This document shows positions 24,601 through 36,600 of a stretch of DNA of 64,000 nucleotides, in pieces; position 1 is the first letter of the stretch, and every line of letters starts with the position of its first letter. A model generated the notes under the pieces. That model had not been told where the DNA came from. It searched no databases and saw only the letters and a program-made list of their open reading frames with translations. The stretch is from Spirometra erinaceieuropaei (lineage: Eukaryota; Platyhelminthes; Cestoda; Diphyllobothriidea; Diphyllobothriidae). The DNA lies in contig CACRXP010000234.1 of the NCBI GenBank assembly GCA_902702965.1, forward strand, positions 222,364 through 286,363, in the 5' to 3' direction. Both the position numbers and the translations under genes were made by a program.

Positions 24601-27600
24601 GAAAAAGTTATGGACACTAGGATGGCCTTTTATGATTCATTTCCCATCACCCCAGCATCGCTCCAACCCCGAGTGTTGGCGCATCCAATCGCAGTTGACA
24701 GTTTATGAGCTTGGGGGCTCGGGTTGCTATAGCATTAAACCTAAGCACTCACTGACACTTGGATGAACCAGCCACCCGGATGGGAGTATCACTGACTGAT
24801 GGCAGCAGGTGAGTCAGATATGGGTTTAGCAATGTCACCTTGCTCTCTGCCGCGCTTCTCACTAGTGACTGTCGTCCTTGACATTCCATTCACTACTAGG
24901 GTAACATTCAGACCGCCTTAGGCTGCACAGTCTGCCGAATGGAAGTTGGTGCAAACGTTTCGACCCCGAGGAATATGTTACAGGTCTTACAATTGATTCA
25001 GTACTCAGCAGTCGTCTCCCCACAAAGCCGTTAACATATTAGGCTCACAAATTTGGGGTGGTTAAGGCTGATTGTTTAGTGAGGTTGCTGGCACTGAAGT
25101 CACATCCTGCTGAACGGAAGAAAGTCACGACCGGAGCGCATTCTATTGGGTACTTGTTTAGTAAATGGTTATCTCGGCAGGCGAGAGCGGAGGCGAGACG
25201 CGTGTCGGTGCGACGGGCCTGCCTGTAGAACACGGACTGCTGACGCATAAGTGTAGCTTACACGATTGCTTACCGAGTTTTGGAATTAATTTTATGCACC
25301 TCATTCACCTCGTGTAGAATTTTTGGCAGTGGTAGGGTGAAGGACCACACTTAACTGTCGGTAGACTATGAAACATGCCATGTGGGGTTTTATCTTGGCA
25401 TCCACTTGCGGGCCGTTGCAGACATTGCTCTGCCGACAACAATTACTTCCCATGAACCCAAACCCTTGTTCAGACTAGATTGTTTCTTTGGGGAATTGGC
25501 CTTTTGGTTATTTGTTGATTGACGGCCTTATCTCCGTTAACATTCGAAAACGTACGATAAGACTTTCGGCCGAACTCCGAATCATTTGTGTTTTCTTGCA
25601 TTTCGTCAGCTTACTGTCTGGCGTGCTGCCCCACCCGTAAAATCCCCATTTCCATCATTTCCGTATGACGCGATCCACAGTCTACCGACATTTAAGCGGG
25701 GTCCTTCACCCTACCGTTGTCGAATTTTTTTATTCTAGACCTCAAGCACTCACGCGCGGCGCCAAAGAAACGGTTCATCTATGCGGTACCAATGAGTGCC
25801 CATGACTCAAAGCTTTTGTACACATTTTTACTCAGATGAAGGCGGAAAGCGTTCGTTTGGCGAGTTGATAACATAAACAGTTGCCATGTACAGTATTTTG
25901 CTAGTTACAGGTCCCTTCTTGGAACCAGGTTTTTGTTCGTCGTCCAAACAATCTCTAGTCGAGAACACGACTTTTGCACTGCTGGGCTTAACGCGCTTAG
26001 GTAACAAAAAGCAATCCGGTCTGTACCGAAATATGACCTAAGAATATTAAGTGCATTCCTCCTGTTCTTAGGTCTACACACCTTCCTCTGTCAAGTTGGT
26101 CGATTTTCCTGTGTCATGCCCTTAGCTCTCAGTGTGTGCGACCCTGTCGTCTTCAAACTCGCAGGGCGGTGTTGTAGTAGTCCTCGCCAAGTTATTGGTG
26201 TTCTCAAAAACACTGGTTCGCGCTACCATACCCATGAACGAACACAACTTGACTGCGATTCACTGTGACTGCCTGCCCATCCAATCAGCCGCTGCGACGG
26301 CAAAAATGCTTGCTGCTGCCGCACTCGCATCCAGCATTGACAGATGTGACTTCAGAGGAGGCGGCGACGGGGGGTGGGGGTGGGGAAGTTCATTAAGCTT
26401 AAGCAACAGCAGTACCCAATCGCCTAAACGCTTTACCGACCAAACCACCGGCACGAACTGATGAAGATGGCCGTGGTCGATTACAACAGGCGAGCTACCA
26501 CTTCCACCGACATAGGGCTTTTTTTCATGGGAGAGTTTTGAGACGTCCTTTCGAAGGGTCACTGAATGCCATGAGCAGGCGGTCTCGAGATAGCAGTCTT
26601 TTCAGGATTTTTCATGCTTCCTTCAGTCAACCATATCTCCTGCTTATGTGCCTATTGGGAGTTCACCGGTGGAGTTCTCATTTTACTGACCGTGGTGATT
26701 GAATGACAAGGTGTCTACAAGTAGAACAGGCAAGCGTATTTCCTTTCTGTTGGAAATCATGACGTGCACTGCACCGTGCTGTTTCAACAATCTTTGAGAA
26801 TCAGATTTCGGAACTTATCAAAGTGAGACTTGTCCGGTGTAAGTTTGCGTTATTAGCCGTGCCGTAATCAGTTCTGTAGTGGTCATTACAGATATCGGCC
26901 TAATCCATTAAATATGCTTAAATCAGTATAAGATTACTAGCCGGAATTAAATAGGTGAGGCACTGAGCTAAAGATGAATGATCTTCAGTTAAATAAGAAC
27001 ACAAAAGATGTATGGTTAAAAAGGGAGGACGGATGCGCCGAAAATGCAGTGTCAAATGGGTATACTTAGTTTGTGAGAGCATAGAGTGCATTTCCATGCA
27101 AACAACTTAACAAATAACACAGCACAAATTATTCGAGAAGGCGATTTCTGTGGTTTTTTGGCTATCAATGCGTTCATAATGCAACAGTCAGGCCTATACA
27201 GTGAGTTTTCCAGAAGTTCCATTTTCTTCAGTTTACTGTGTGGGCGATTAATAATCCCGGACAACGGACATTTACAACGAGGGCATGCGAGGAATGTGCA
27301 CGTGATCAAATAAAATCATTCTCTTCAAAAAGGACTCCTCTCGGGTATTTGGCGGATCTGCCTACCTGTACAGTAAATAGGATAAGAAAATTATAACACT
27401 TTTCCCGTTAGCGCTCTTTTCAGAATCATGTTAGCAATTTTTCCATAGCAACCACGACTTGTTTTCACCTTATTTTGCAGCCGCCATTGCGTACGTCCAT
27501 GCACTATTATACAATCGTAAATGCGCTTTAGGGTGGTCATGTCGAATTGAAAATATTTTCTTAGCTAATAACACGCCACCCGTTCTCCTTCCAAATTTCG

Positions 27601-30600
27601 TATTAACTCAAAGTAGACCCCACAAAAAGGCATCTTACCATATGATCGAAAGTTGAATTTCGCGGAGGCATGGTCGACCATTTTGTGATTCTACACCTTT
27701 TTTATATGCCTAGAACGTTCGGCTGCGCTTAAACCGAAATTGCCGATATGCGTTATTGTTGAACTGTAGAACCCACGATTGTGCACACTTGAGAATCATA
27801 ATTTTAATAAGGGGCGAGCCCCTATTTTTCTGAAAATTCAAACTCCTGCACAATTTTATTTGCACGAACTGTAAAGCCAAACTGTAGGTTCGCGGGGATT
27901 GTTTTGTTAAACTTTTTTATTTAGATTGTCTTGCTCTGTACGCAATGTGCAAATACGCAGGTGTAGCTAATGGAAGTCTGTGACCCAGAAAATGGCCTGA
28001 ATCTAAAGAAGGATTGATTTTTGCATTCTTTACCCAAGAAAAGGGCTATTTACATAATATATTACGCTTATGGATCACAGGTACCCGAACAAAATAAACT
28101 GACTCTCGACTGTAACTTTTCGTTTGTATAGTCACCTGCTTCATGCAGCGGTTATTACATTCGATTTGGCTATTATCGCGCCTTTTTAGTGATTAATGAG
28201 CTCTCCGTTTTTAAGTCGCACCTTGCGAATCGCGGGTCCTGTCTGAAATCTTGGTAAGATATGGTTCGGTAATCCCGCCTGATGGACACAATACTGTTGA
28301 GGTTGTGGTTAAGGGTTAGGGTTAGGGGTTATGGTTAGGGTTTATGCTTAGGCATTAGGGGCTATGGTTAGGGGTTAGGGTTTAGGACTAGGGGTTACAG
28401 ATAGGGTTTAGAGTTGGGGCTTAGCGCAACTATTTCTCAACCATTCAAAGTACAACCGCGCATTCTTAATAGCTTTTCTTTTGCATAAACTACTTGACCT
28501 CGTCACCTGTGTGTTTCCCGGCCCCACCTGTAAAAAACCCTATTACCGCCGGCCCCGTATTAGGGGTGACTGGGGCTTGTTTACTTCAGGCGGGGCTACA
28601 TAACCACATCCGACCGAAATCTTCGTGTGACGCGTTTTTGAATGAACTTCACATCTTTCATAACTGGCCACTTCACCTACCAGAATGCCGCTTTTTCGAG
28701 AACTATTGTCATATGCTAGGAAAGATTGAATACTATGTCTTCCTTATGACGTTAAGCCTGCTTTGTTACTGAAATCTTCCTGAGTGTTTGCTTCGCTCTC
28801 AGGATTACCTCCAAATCTCCGCAGAATAATCTTGTCCTACACGGTACTTATCTCCTACCACACAATGATCCTTTTAAAACGAGTTCACCGTACTTACAGC
28901 GCATGTGCTAAGTAAATGCTCGGGCAAGTTTTTCGCTGATTTTCTGTAGTAGTATAATGCGACTACGCACCAGTCGAGCCTGAGCGTTATCCATATACGA
29001 ACCGTAGTTATAGTAGAAATCATATAGATTAACCCGGGCCATCGAAACTACTTCTTGATGTGGTAAGTAGTTTGCTCTTTTAACTACTGCGGTGGGACCC
29101 GCGCGTAGAAATGTCCCTTTATACGGGTGGTCTTGCGCTAAATTCCAGATAGATCAGGATTAGGGTTAAGTTGTGGGTTAGGGGTAGGGTTGAGACACGG
29201 TGATAGGCGTCCTTATTGGAATGTAGTACAAGGCCACCTTCATGGCGTAGGGGAGGGTGTTCCTATTCCAGTGTCTTACCGTTAATACCCCTGTAGTAAC
29301 TTCGACGAACTAATTTTGTTTTCATGCATGAACATTTTGCGCCTTTTTCTTGAATTTGGCAGAATTCAGTTCTGTTGATAAAATAAAATGCTGGGCTTAA
29401 CCAGGACAGTCTTGGTCCGACTCCTTCGTCCATGTGCGTTCATCAGTTTCTACCGAGGTTATAATTTGCCGGTCACTTTTATATTTATACTTGTCTGCCA
29501 TTTTTCTGTGGCACTTCAGCCTCACATACACACAGCTGGAAGATCAATGGTGGTAGCTATGTAAGTAAGTTTGCGGACATCGAAGACCGTATCAAGCCTT
29601 TTCTGGACTAAACTTACCTCGAGTCCTGCACCCATATGCCCCGAATTTGATCATTTAATATGCGACATTATTTTAAGCTTTTTTTGAATCTACCTCTGCC
29701 CCTTACTTCTTACAGCCCGAGGCCTTTCGGCTGGTAGAGTCGAAGGACGCAGAAATCAAGAATCTTCAGAAGAAGATTTTGGCCCTACAAGAAGACCTGC
29801 TACACACGGAAAAGACATTGGTAGAGCGGGTACATTTTTGTTTTAATTGACACTTTGCTTACTGCTGTTTTTTTTTGTTTACTTCGCAATGTAGGCTTTG
29901 TCAGTAAAAGGAAGAGCCTAATACTTTCAGGTCACATGAAGTGGCAGTGACTGCACCTGATTATCTACTTTGGCTAGAAGACCCTTTATTATTGAAGCCA
30001 TTATAAACGACTCACCTTTGGTTTGTTGTTAGATGTTTCACTCGGGAAATCGCTGAACATGTTTTAAAGCTCAGTTCTGTCCCTGAGTCAACAGTTCATG
30101 AGGAATTTGTTACATTTCAGTTGATGGACAGTAAATTAGTAGGCAGTTATTCCAGCGTTTCTGTCTTTAATCAGTTAGTACGCTTTCCTGAGGTCTTTAC
30201 ATCCACCTTAATGAACCTGACAGCTTTCAGCTATTCCGACGCCCCTAAGGTCTTTGCCTGAAAAGTTGCCACTTGACCGGGTCTTCAGAACTGAAGTTGA
30301 GGTTCCATTAACACATGAACGTGCCCCTTTGACATCTCATTAATGTGAGATCTGAATGAGTAACGTTTTTGTGTGGTATCAGGAATCGGCACTTGTGTGT
30401 GTGTCCCCCAAACGGGCAACGTGGTAGTTGCGCTGGACCAACACGGGGCCATATCGAACTCTGGCAGGCGTTATCGGATTTGCGCACCATAACAAATGCC
30501 AACATTTCGGGGTGCGGTAGCAGACCCGGTGCCGGCAGACGTCGCGCACCTTAAGACCCCTGCGGCCCTCCACATTGCCGTTCTTGTCGGTTAAAATCCT

Positions 30601-33600
30601 GTCCATTTGCTCTGGGGACCAGGGGTGTCGAGTGGAGCACCAAGGTGTGGGTTGAGCCGTGCCATCCACCTGCGCCCTCCCCCGCCTCCGGTCTTCTGGA
30701 TTCTGTCTTGACACCGGGCCCAGGTGGGGGTAAAGTAGAGCATGCGGTAGATGCAGCGCAAGTCTACTATCATTATAAGTCACGCGCGAGTCACCGGGCC
30801 TGCTTCATCTTGTCGTGGAGCACACGGTAGTCATCGTCGGTAACGACGGTCGAACTGTCCTGTGCATGTGTGTGTGTGTGTATGTGTGTCGCCTATCGGC
30901 GGGGACGACCGCCAGATCTGTCTGTCTGCAGTCGTCGCGATCTGCTCTTGCTCTTTGAGCATAATGCTTATGAAATAGAGATTGCTACAGGCACACATGT
31001 AATTTCTCACATTATAACCCAACGTATGCACAAGCTGCCGCTGCTGCACCGGGGCCCTTATGGTCATCGTATCTTATGACGATCTAACTACCGTCAGCTT
31101 CCTGTTGTCCCTATTAGTTTTCCGTGAACGCTGATGTGCCCTGATGCGCGGACTCCAGCGTTCGTCACGCTTTTCAGGGCACTTTTTCAGGGCATTTGAG
31201 AGGAGATTCTTGTATTTATAGGTCCTCCCCTTATGAGAATCCCGTTGTGTTTACTCGTAAGAGCATGGTGCCTTCTTCAAAACGATAAGTTTTCATCCGC
31301 TCCGTTATCAAAGTTTATAAATCAGCCATGAGGGTGTTCGCCCTGAAGTCTGCGGTTCCCAAATCGACCCACCAGTTTTTGCGTCCCCTACACAGCAAAT
31401 TATCTCCAAAGGCAAACAGACTGGTGTGCGCGAAACCCCTTCTTTATTGCCCGTTGGGGCCAGCACAGCACGTCAGGGAAAAAATCGCCCTCGTAATTCT
31501 GGACATTTTATGTGTGGGAGAGAATATCAATCAGCTGCGTGCTTTTTACGCGTTTAGGTGTGCCTCCGATCAAAGTTGGAGACGTTGTTCTGCTGCAGTG
31601 CCGTCCAAATTCATGCGTGTGCCACGGGCAGTTCTTGATGAAAAGCGTTGCTGGGTGTGGCTCACTTGCGCTGCTGCAGTTAACACATCAACAGGTGGTT
31701 GCTAACATCATAACATCTTCGACAACTCGGCTATGGGCATTCAATTCATCAAAGCAATTCCACCGCCACATCACCCTTATGGTTATTGTCCTTCTAGAGC
31801 AAACGGCGTCCGCAGGATGTTGAACACGACGATGAGCACTCAAGTCTGAGACCAAAAACTGCTGCTCGCTCCGACAGATGCTAGTGCTGCTTAACAATTC
31901 GGCAGAAGTATTCAGTAGTTTTTAATGAAGTTGAAGGCCCAAACACACTTGACGGACAAAATCCGACAGTCTGGGGTTCCTTCTTTTGTTTTATTCATTC
32001 TCCGATCAAGTAACACCTATCCAGTCGCCTGCATATCAACCACAGAATGAGTTCTCGCTACCCGTTATGTTGCCACTGCCGAAAATGACGACGGATTATT
32101 GCATTCTTACTCAACTGAAACTACTAGAGCAAAAAAGACGGTTTTATGGTTGCTGGAGCGAATTAACCTGAATTGCTACATGCATTTAGACTACCGCTGC
32201 CCTTGAGACACACCCTAACTGGACCCTGTTTTTCGTTAGGGCAAACAGTCAATGATGCATGACCTCATGTTCTAATTGGCTAATTGCGGTCGGGAAATGT
32301 TAGTTGCTTTCCGGATCGAGGTGTTTTCAGGGGGGTATTGACCGGTTGGCATCAAGCCAGAGCGTGCGGTGTGTACGACTGCAAATGACCAGCGCGGTAA
32401 GGCTGGACTGGAAAGCGGCCAACGCAAATGCGCTCGCATGTTAAGTATCATGTCTCTCTTGGCTCAACAACGCAGACTTCGCCCTTAGGTTGTCTTTACA
32501 ATGAGCAAGCCAGCAGACTCCTTGGCAGTCTCGCAATAATTTGATGAATTTCCTGTCTTCTCTTGACTTATCCCCTCCACATTTTCCTCCTTGGCATTTC
32601 GTAAGTGTTCATTCCTCCTTCATCTGCGTCTAGCCTGCCTTCACGGGCAGCCGCGTGCATTTTCCTTGCCGTCTTAGTTTAACTTTGTTCAGATCCCACA
32701 TTCCGCTTCAAAATTGTCTGCTTCAGGGACTGGCAAGATAACTTGGTCTATTAATGAATGGAGACAATCACTATTTGCATAATAATTGACAAGGCCCACT
32801 AAGCATTTTACGCGCCGATTACGAACACCGGCAAAGAGTGCTGGGCACTTAGGGCTTAAGCGTGGCTTGTCAGTCGACAAGCATGCGACTCTGCGGCAAC
32901 CGCCTTCCCTGAATGCCCCGGTCATTTTTGCCTCTCGACGTCTCTGTTCCCGCCTCAGATGGTAGGTTCGACTACAAATCCTAATGGTCAGATGAGCGCA
33001 GGCCTTGTTCCAACAATCGACTGCACCTCGTTCCTGTTACTGGCAAAAACTCGGGCATATCTATATATGTATTATGACTGATGGGCACTCACCGTTCAGG
33101 TTACGGAACGTGCTCGTTTTGTTGTGCCTTAGGGCTCATACCAGAACCTTCGCAGACAGTGGCACAGCGACTAGTAGTAGATGTAAATAAGATGGAGATC
33201 GGAATGGCCATTTCTGGCTTATTAGCCGTCATCAGCCAGTCATACCCAACCCCCAGTGTGGGTCACCTGAGATTCGAACCCGGGATCTTTGGTCATGGAG
33301 TTTAACACTTTACCATTTGAACTACGGGCCCGTTGTACTGTCGGCTGTGATCGGGAATATTAATTATGACAAATGGGCGCTCACCGATCGTATTATGGAG
33401 CTCACGCGTCCCGTTGTGCCTTAGGGCTCTCTCTCGAGCTCAGCCAACAGCCGCACAGCAGTGCGTGATATAGGCAGAATAGCATTACCAGGACTGACTA
33501 TTCCAGTCTCTCTTGTCTTTGTCGGTGAAGTTATTCTGTCGTCAACGCCACCCGGTGCTGGGAAAGTCTAGCGAACGCACACAGACTGAAAATTTCCGTT

Positions 33601-36600
33601 CACCCATAAACTCGACTGAGCTGTGACTCACAGAACAGTATTTGAGCGGGTAGGTTTAGTGACGGTGATTCATTGCAGCTCCTGGATTGGAAGACGAATC
33701 CCTACACCCTCCCCTCCTTTGGGACTTCAATCTCATTTTCCAAGGTTTTGTCAGACAACGGGTGTAGCCTTATCGCATGGCGGGCAACATGCATTATGTT
33801 GTTATTCCACCATGGACTGTAATTGTTTCATACGTTGCGGAACTTTCGCACCGGTGTCTAACCACGCTGCATGTTCCCCGATCGCTTATTTTCTGCATCT
33901 GTTTCGCTGTTAGCTTTCCGAGATGTCGTTTACACCATCCGTCGCCTGTGTACACGCCACGACATCTCCATCGTCACGATGATCCGCGTGTGCCGATCAT
34001 CCATCTGGTTAGTACTTCTGTGCGGTTGTGAGTACTGGGCTGTGCGCATGGGAAATAAGCAAGAACTGGAAGTATTTCACCACCGCTGCTTGAGGACTAT
34101 CCTTCGGTGAAGTATCTCGACTCGCTCTCAAATGAGACAGTCCGTACTTACTGTGACAACATCGCCAGGGCACCTGAGACCATCTGGAAACTACGACTGA
34201 GATGGGTTGGGCACGTTCTTCGTCGTCCGCCTCACGAGCTCAATGTTGATGCCCTTTGTCCAGCGTCGTTGCCCATCCGAAGGCGCCGAAGAGGGCGTCA
34301 ACCCAAAAGCTTGTTCGACTGCAGTTCTCAAAGACATGGAAGTGGTTCTTGGACCTTCGGTATTCGCTTTTGGTCGCTGGAGAAGAGAATGGGTTGGGCT
34401 TTCCAAAGCAACTGCTCTGAATCGCCACGCGTGGTAATTTATAATCCGTGGCATTACCGGGGCCGCCCGCTCAGGTATCACAGTTGTACTAATCATAAGA
34501 AATAAAACCGGCGCCCACAACTGGGCCTACAAGCCGATGTCGTCTACCCAGGGTTTTTGTCGACCAGGTACCCGAACATGGGAAAGAGAGAGAGGGAGTA
34601 ATGTTTATGCTCCCTATGCCTTCCCATCTATACCCCGATGCCCGAGCGAGCGACCACTCCATCCGCTGGGTTGTATTGGCATTGACATGATTGGCGCACA
34701 AAATATATCGCACTGTCGGCAGATTAGACCACATCAGGTATTCGGCTGACCTCTAGCAAACCAAATGGTCTCGCTTTTGATTACATTCGGCTCATGGTAC
34801 CAGATCATTTCTAAAATGTTCTTCTGTTCCATATCTGTAGGAGTCGGGTAACGAGACCCTATCAGAGGTCCTAAATGCAGAGGCAGTACTAACGAGTGCG
34901 CTGGAAAACCAGCATAAAGTGCTTTCCGATGAGGNNNNNNNNNNNNNNNNNNNNNNNNNNNNNNNNNNNNNNNNNNNNNNNNNNNNNNNNNNNNNNNNNN
35001 NNNNNNNNNNNNNNNNNNNNNNNNNNNNNNNNNNNNNNNNNNNNNNNNNNNNNNNNNNNNNNNNNNNNNNNNNNNNNNNNNNNNNNNNNNNNNNNNNNNN
35101 NNNNNNNNNNNNNNNNNNNNNNNNNNNNNNNNNNNNNNNNNNNNNNNNNNNNNNNNNNNNNNNNNNNNNNNNNNNNNNNNNNNNNNNNNNNNNNNNNNNN
35201 NNNNNNNNNNNNNNNNNNNNNNNNNNNNNNNNNNNNNNNNNNNNNNNNNNNNNNNNNNNNNNNNNNNNNNNNNNNNNNNNNNNNNNNNNNNNNNNNNNNN
35301 NNNNNNNNNNNNNNNNNNNNNNNNNNNNNNNNNNNNNNNNNNNNNNNNNNNNNNNNNNNNNNNNNNNNNNNNNNNNNNNNNNNNNNNNNNNNNNNNNNNN
35401 NNNNNNNNNNNNNNNNNNNNNNNNNNNNNNNNNNNNNNNNNNNNNNNNNNNNNNNNNNNNNNNNNNNNNNNNNNNNNNNNNNNNNNNNNNNNNNNNNNNN
35501 NNNNNNNNNNNNNNNNNNNNNNNNNNNNNNNNNNNNNNNNNNNNNNNNNNNNNNNNNNNNNNNNNNNNNNNNNNNNNNNNNNNNNNNNNNNNNNNNNNNN
35601 NNNNNNNNNNNNNNNNNNNNNNNNNNNNNNNNNNNNNNNNNNNNNNNNNNNNNNNNNNNNNNNNNNNNNNNNNNNNNNNNNNNNNNNNNNNNNNNNNNNN
35701 NNNNNNNNNNNNNNNNNNNNNNNNNNNNNNNNNNNNNNNNNNNNNNNNNNNNNNNNNNNNNNNNNNNNNNNNNNNNNNNNNNNNNNNNNNNNNNNNNNNN
35801 NNNNNNNNNNNNNNNNNNNNNNNNNNNNNNNNNNNNNNNNNNNNNNNNNNNNNNNNNNNNNNNNACGAGAAATAAAAAGTAGTAGATAAGATGGAGTCTA
35901 GCCAGGGACTTGTGTTAGCATCACAGATTGTCTGCATTTACTGTGAGATCGCGCGTTGGCAATTGGGGTAAACCACCAGACAACCGCTTACATCTTGGTT
36001 CTGACCCTCATGTCACAACTGCGTGTTTTGCACCCGCCGGCTACCTTTTCGTATTAACCTGCGCGCTCTTCCAACCCCCCATTTAGCGAGCTCCAGTCTG
36101 CCAAAGCGAGAGTTGCTGACCTTCAGAGCCAACTCTCTTCTACTGTGTCGTTAAATTCGGCTGAAGTGACATCACCGCCAACCGCGGCTGAAAGTGCACA
36201 TGCACCCAACCAGTCACTCAAGTCGGCTGCACCGGATCAGCTGGTGGAGGAGCTCCAATTGCGACTAGCTACAGAGGAGAGGGAGTCCTCAGCTGAGACC
36301 GAGGAGTGGACCCAGCGTCTCTTACATATGGTACGTTCTCCTGTGCACTGTCTTCTCTCTTGACAGTACTTGGCACCTGTAGCCCCTGCCGCAGTGTACA
36401 CTCTTATTTTCTCATGCTGTTTTTGTCTGTAAAATGGCCCACTGACCAATCTTGTCCTGGAAACGTTGTCTTTTTGACATGACTTTGGGTCCTTAACGAG
36501 TTCGCAGGTCGCGAATGGTGGAATGAGCTTCGGTAAAGGTTAGATGTGCATTGCGTAGTCTCCTGAAGAAGAAGAAGAAGAAGAAGAAGAAGAAGAGGAG

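Larger units (their letters stand above)
15339..29715. other. Very large intron (14.4 kb)
   Basis: No further exon of the main transcript is supported. It contains a (TAC)n array, tRNA-derived SINE material, a Penelope-like element split by a SINE, a (CTT)n array, the second palindromic element, a 22-bp tandem repeat, a short inverted-repeat element and telomere-like tracts. Stretches 16260-18230, 21211-23750, 25720-28300 and 28433-29149 contain only short frames I cannot assign. Confidence 0.7.
29830..34840. other. Intron with SINE and RTE-like copies
   Basis: Contains family B (30690-30890), a (TG)n run at 30864-30889, SINE family D (33068-33332 and a partial neighbour) and an RTE-like fragment (33900-34492). 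The remaining sequence, including open frames at 31328-31823, has no recognisable product. Confidence 0.6.

Noticed and set aside
33252..33332. tRNA gene candidates here and at 61340-61425, 19030-19110 and 15938-16025
   Set aside because: Each head is followed by a shared non-tRNA body found at other loci, and stems carry mismatches; they are treated as SINE heads.
34792..35937. Long open frames of 318-381 codons on both strands
   Set aside because: They are produced by translating the run of N; only a few real codons lie at either edge.
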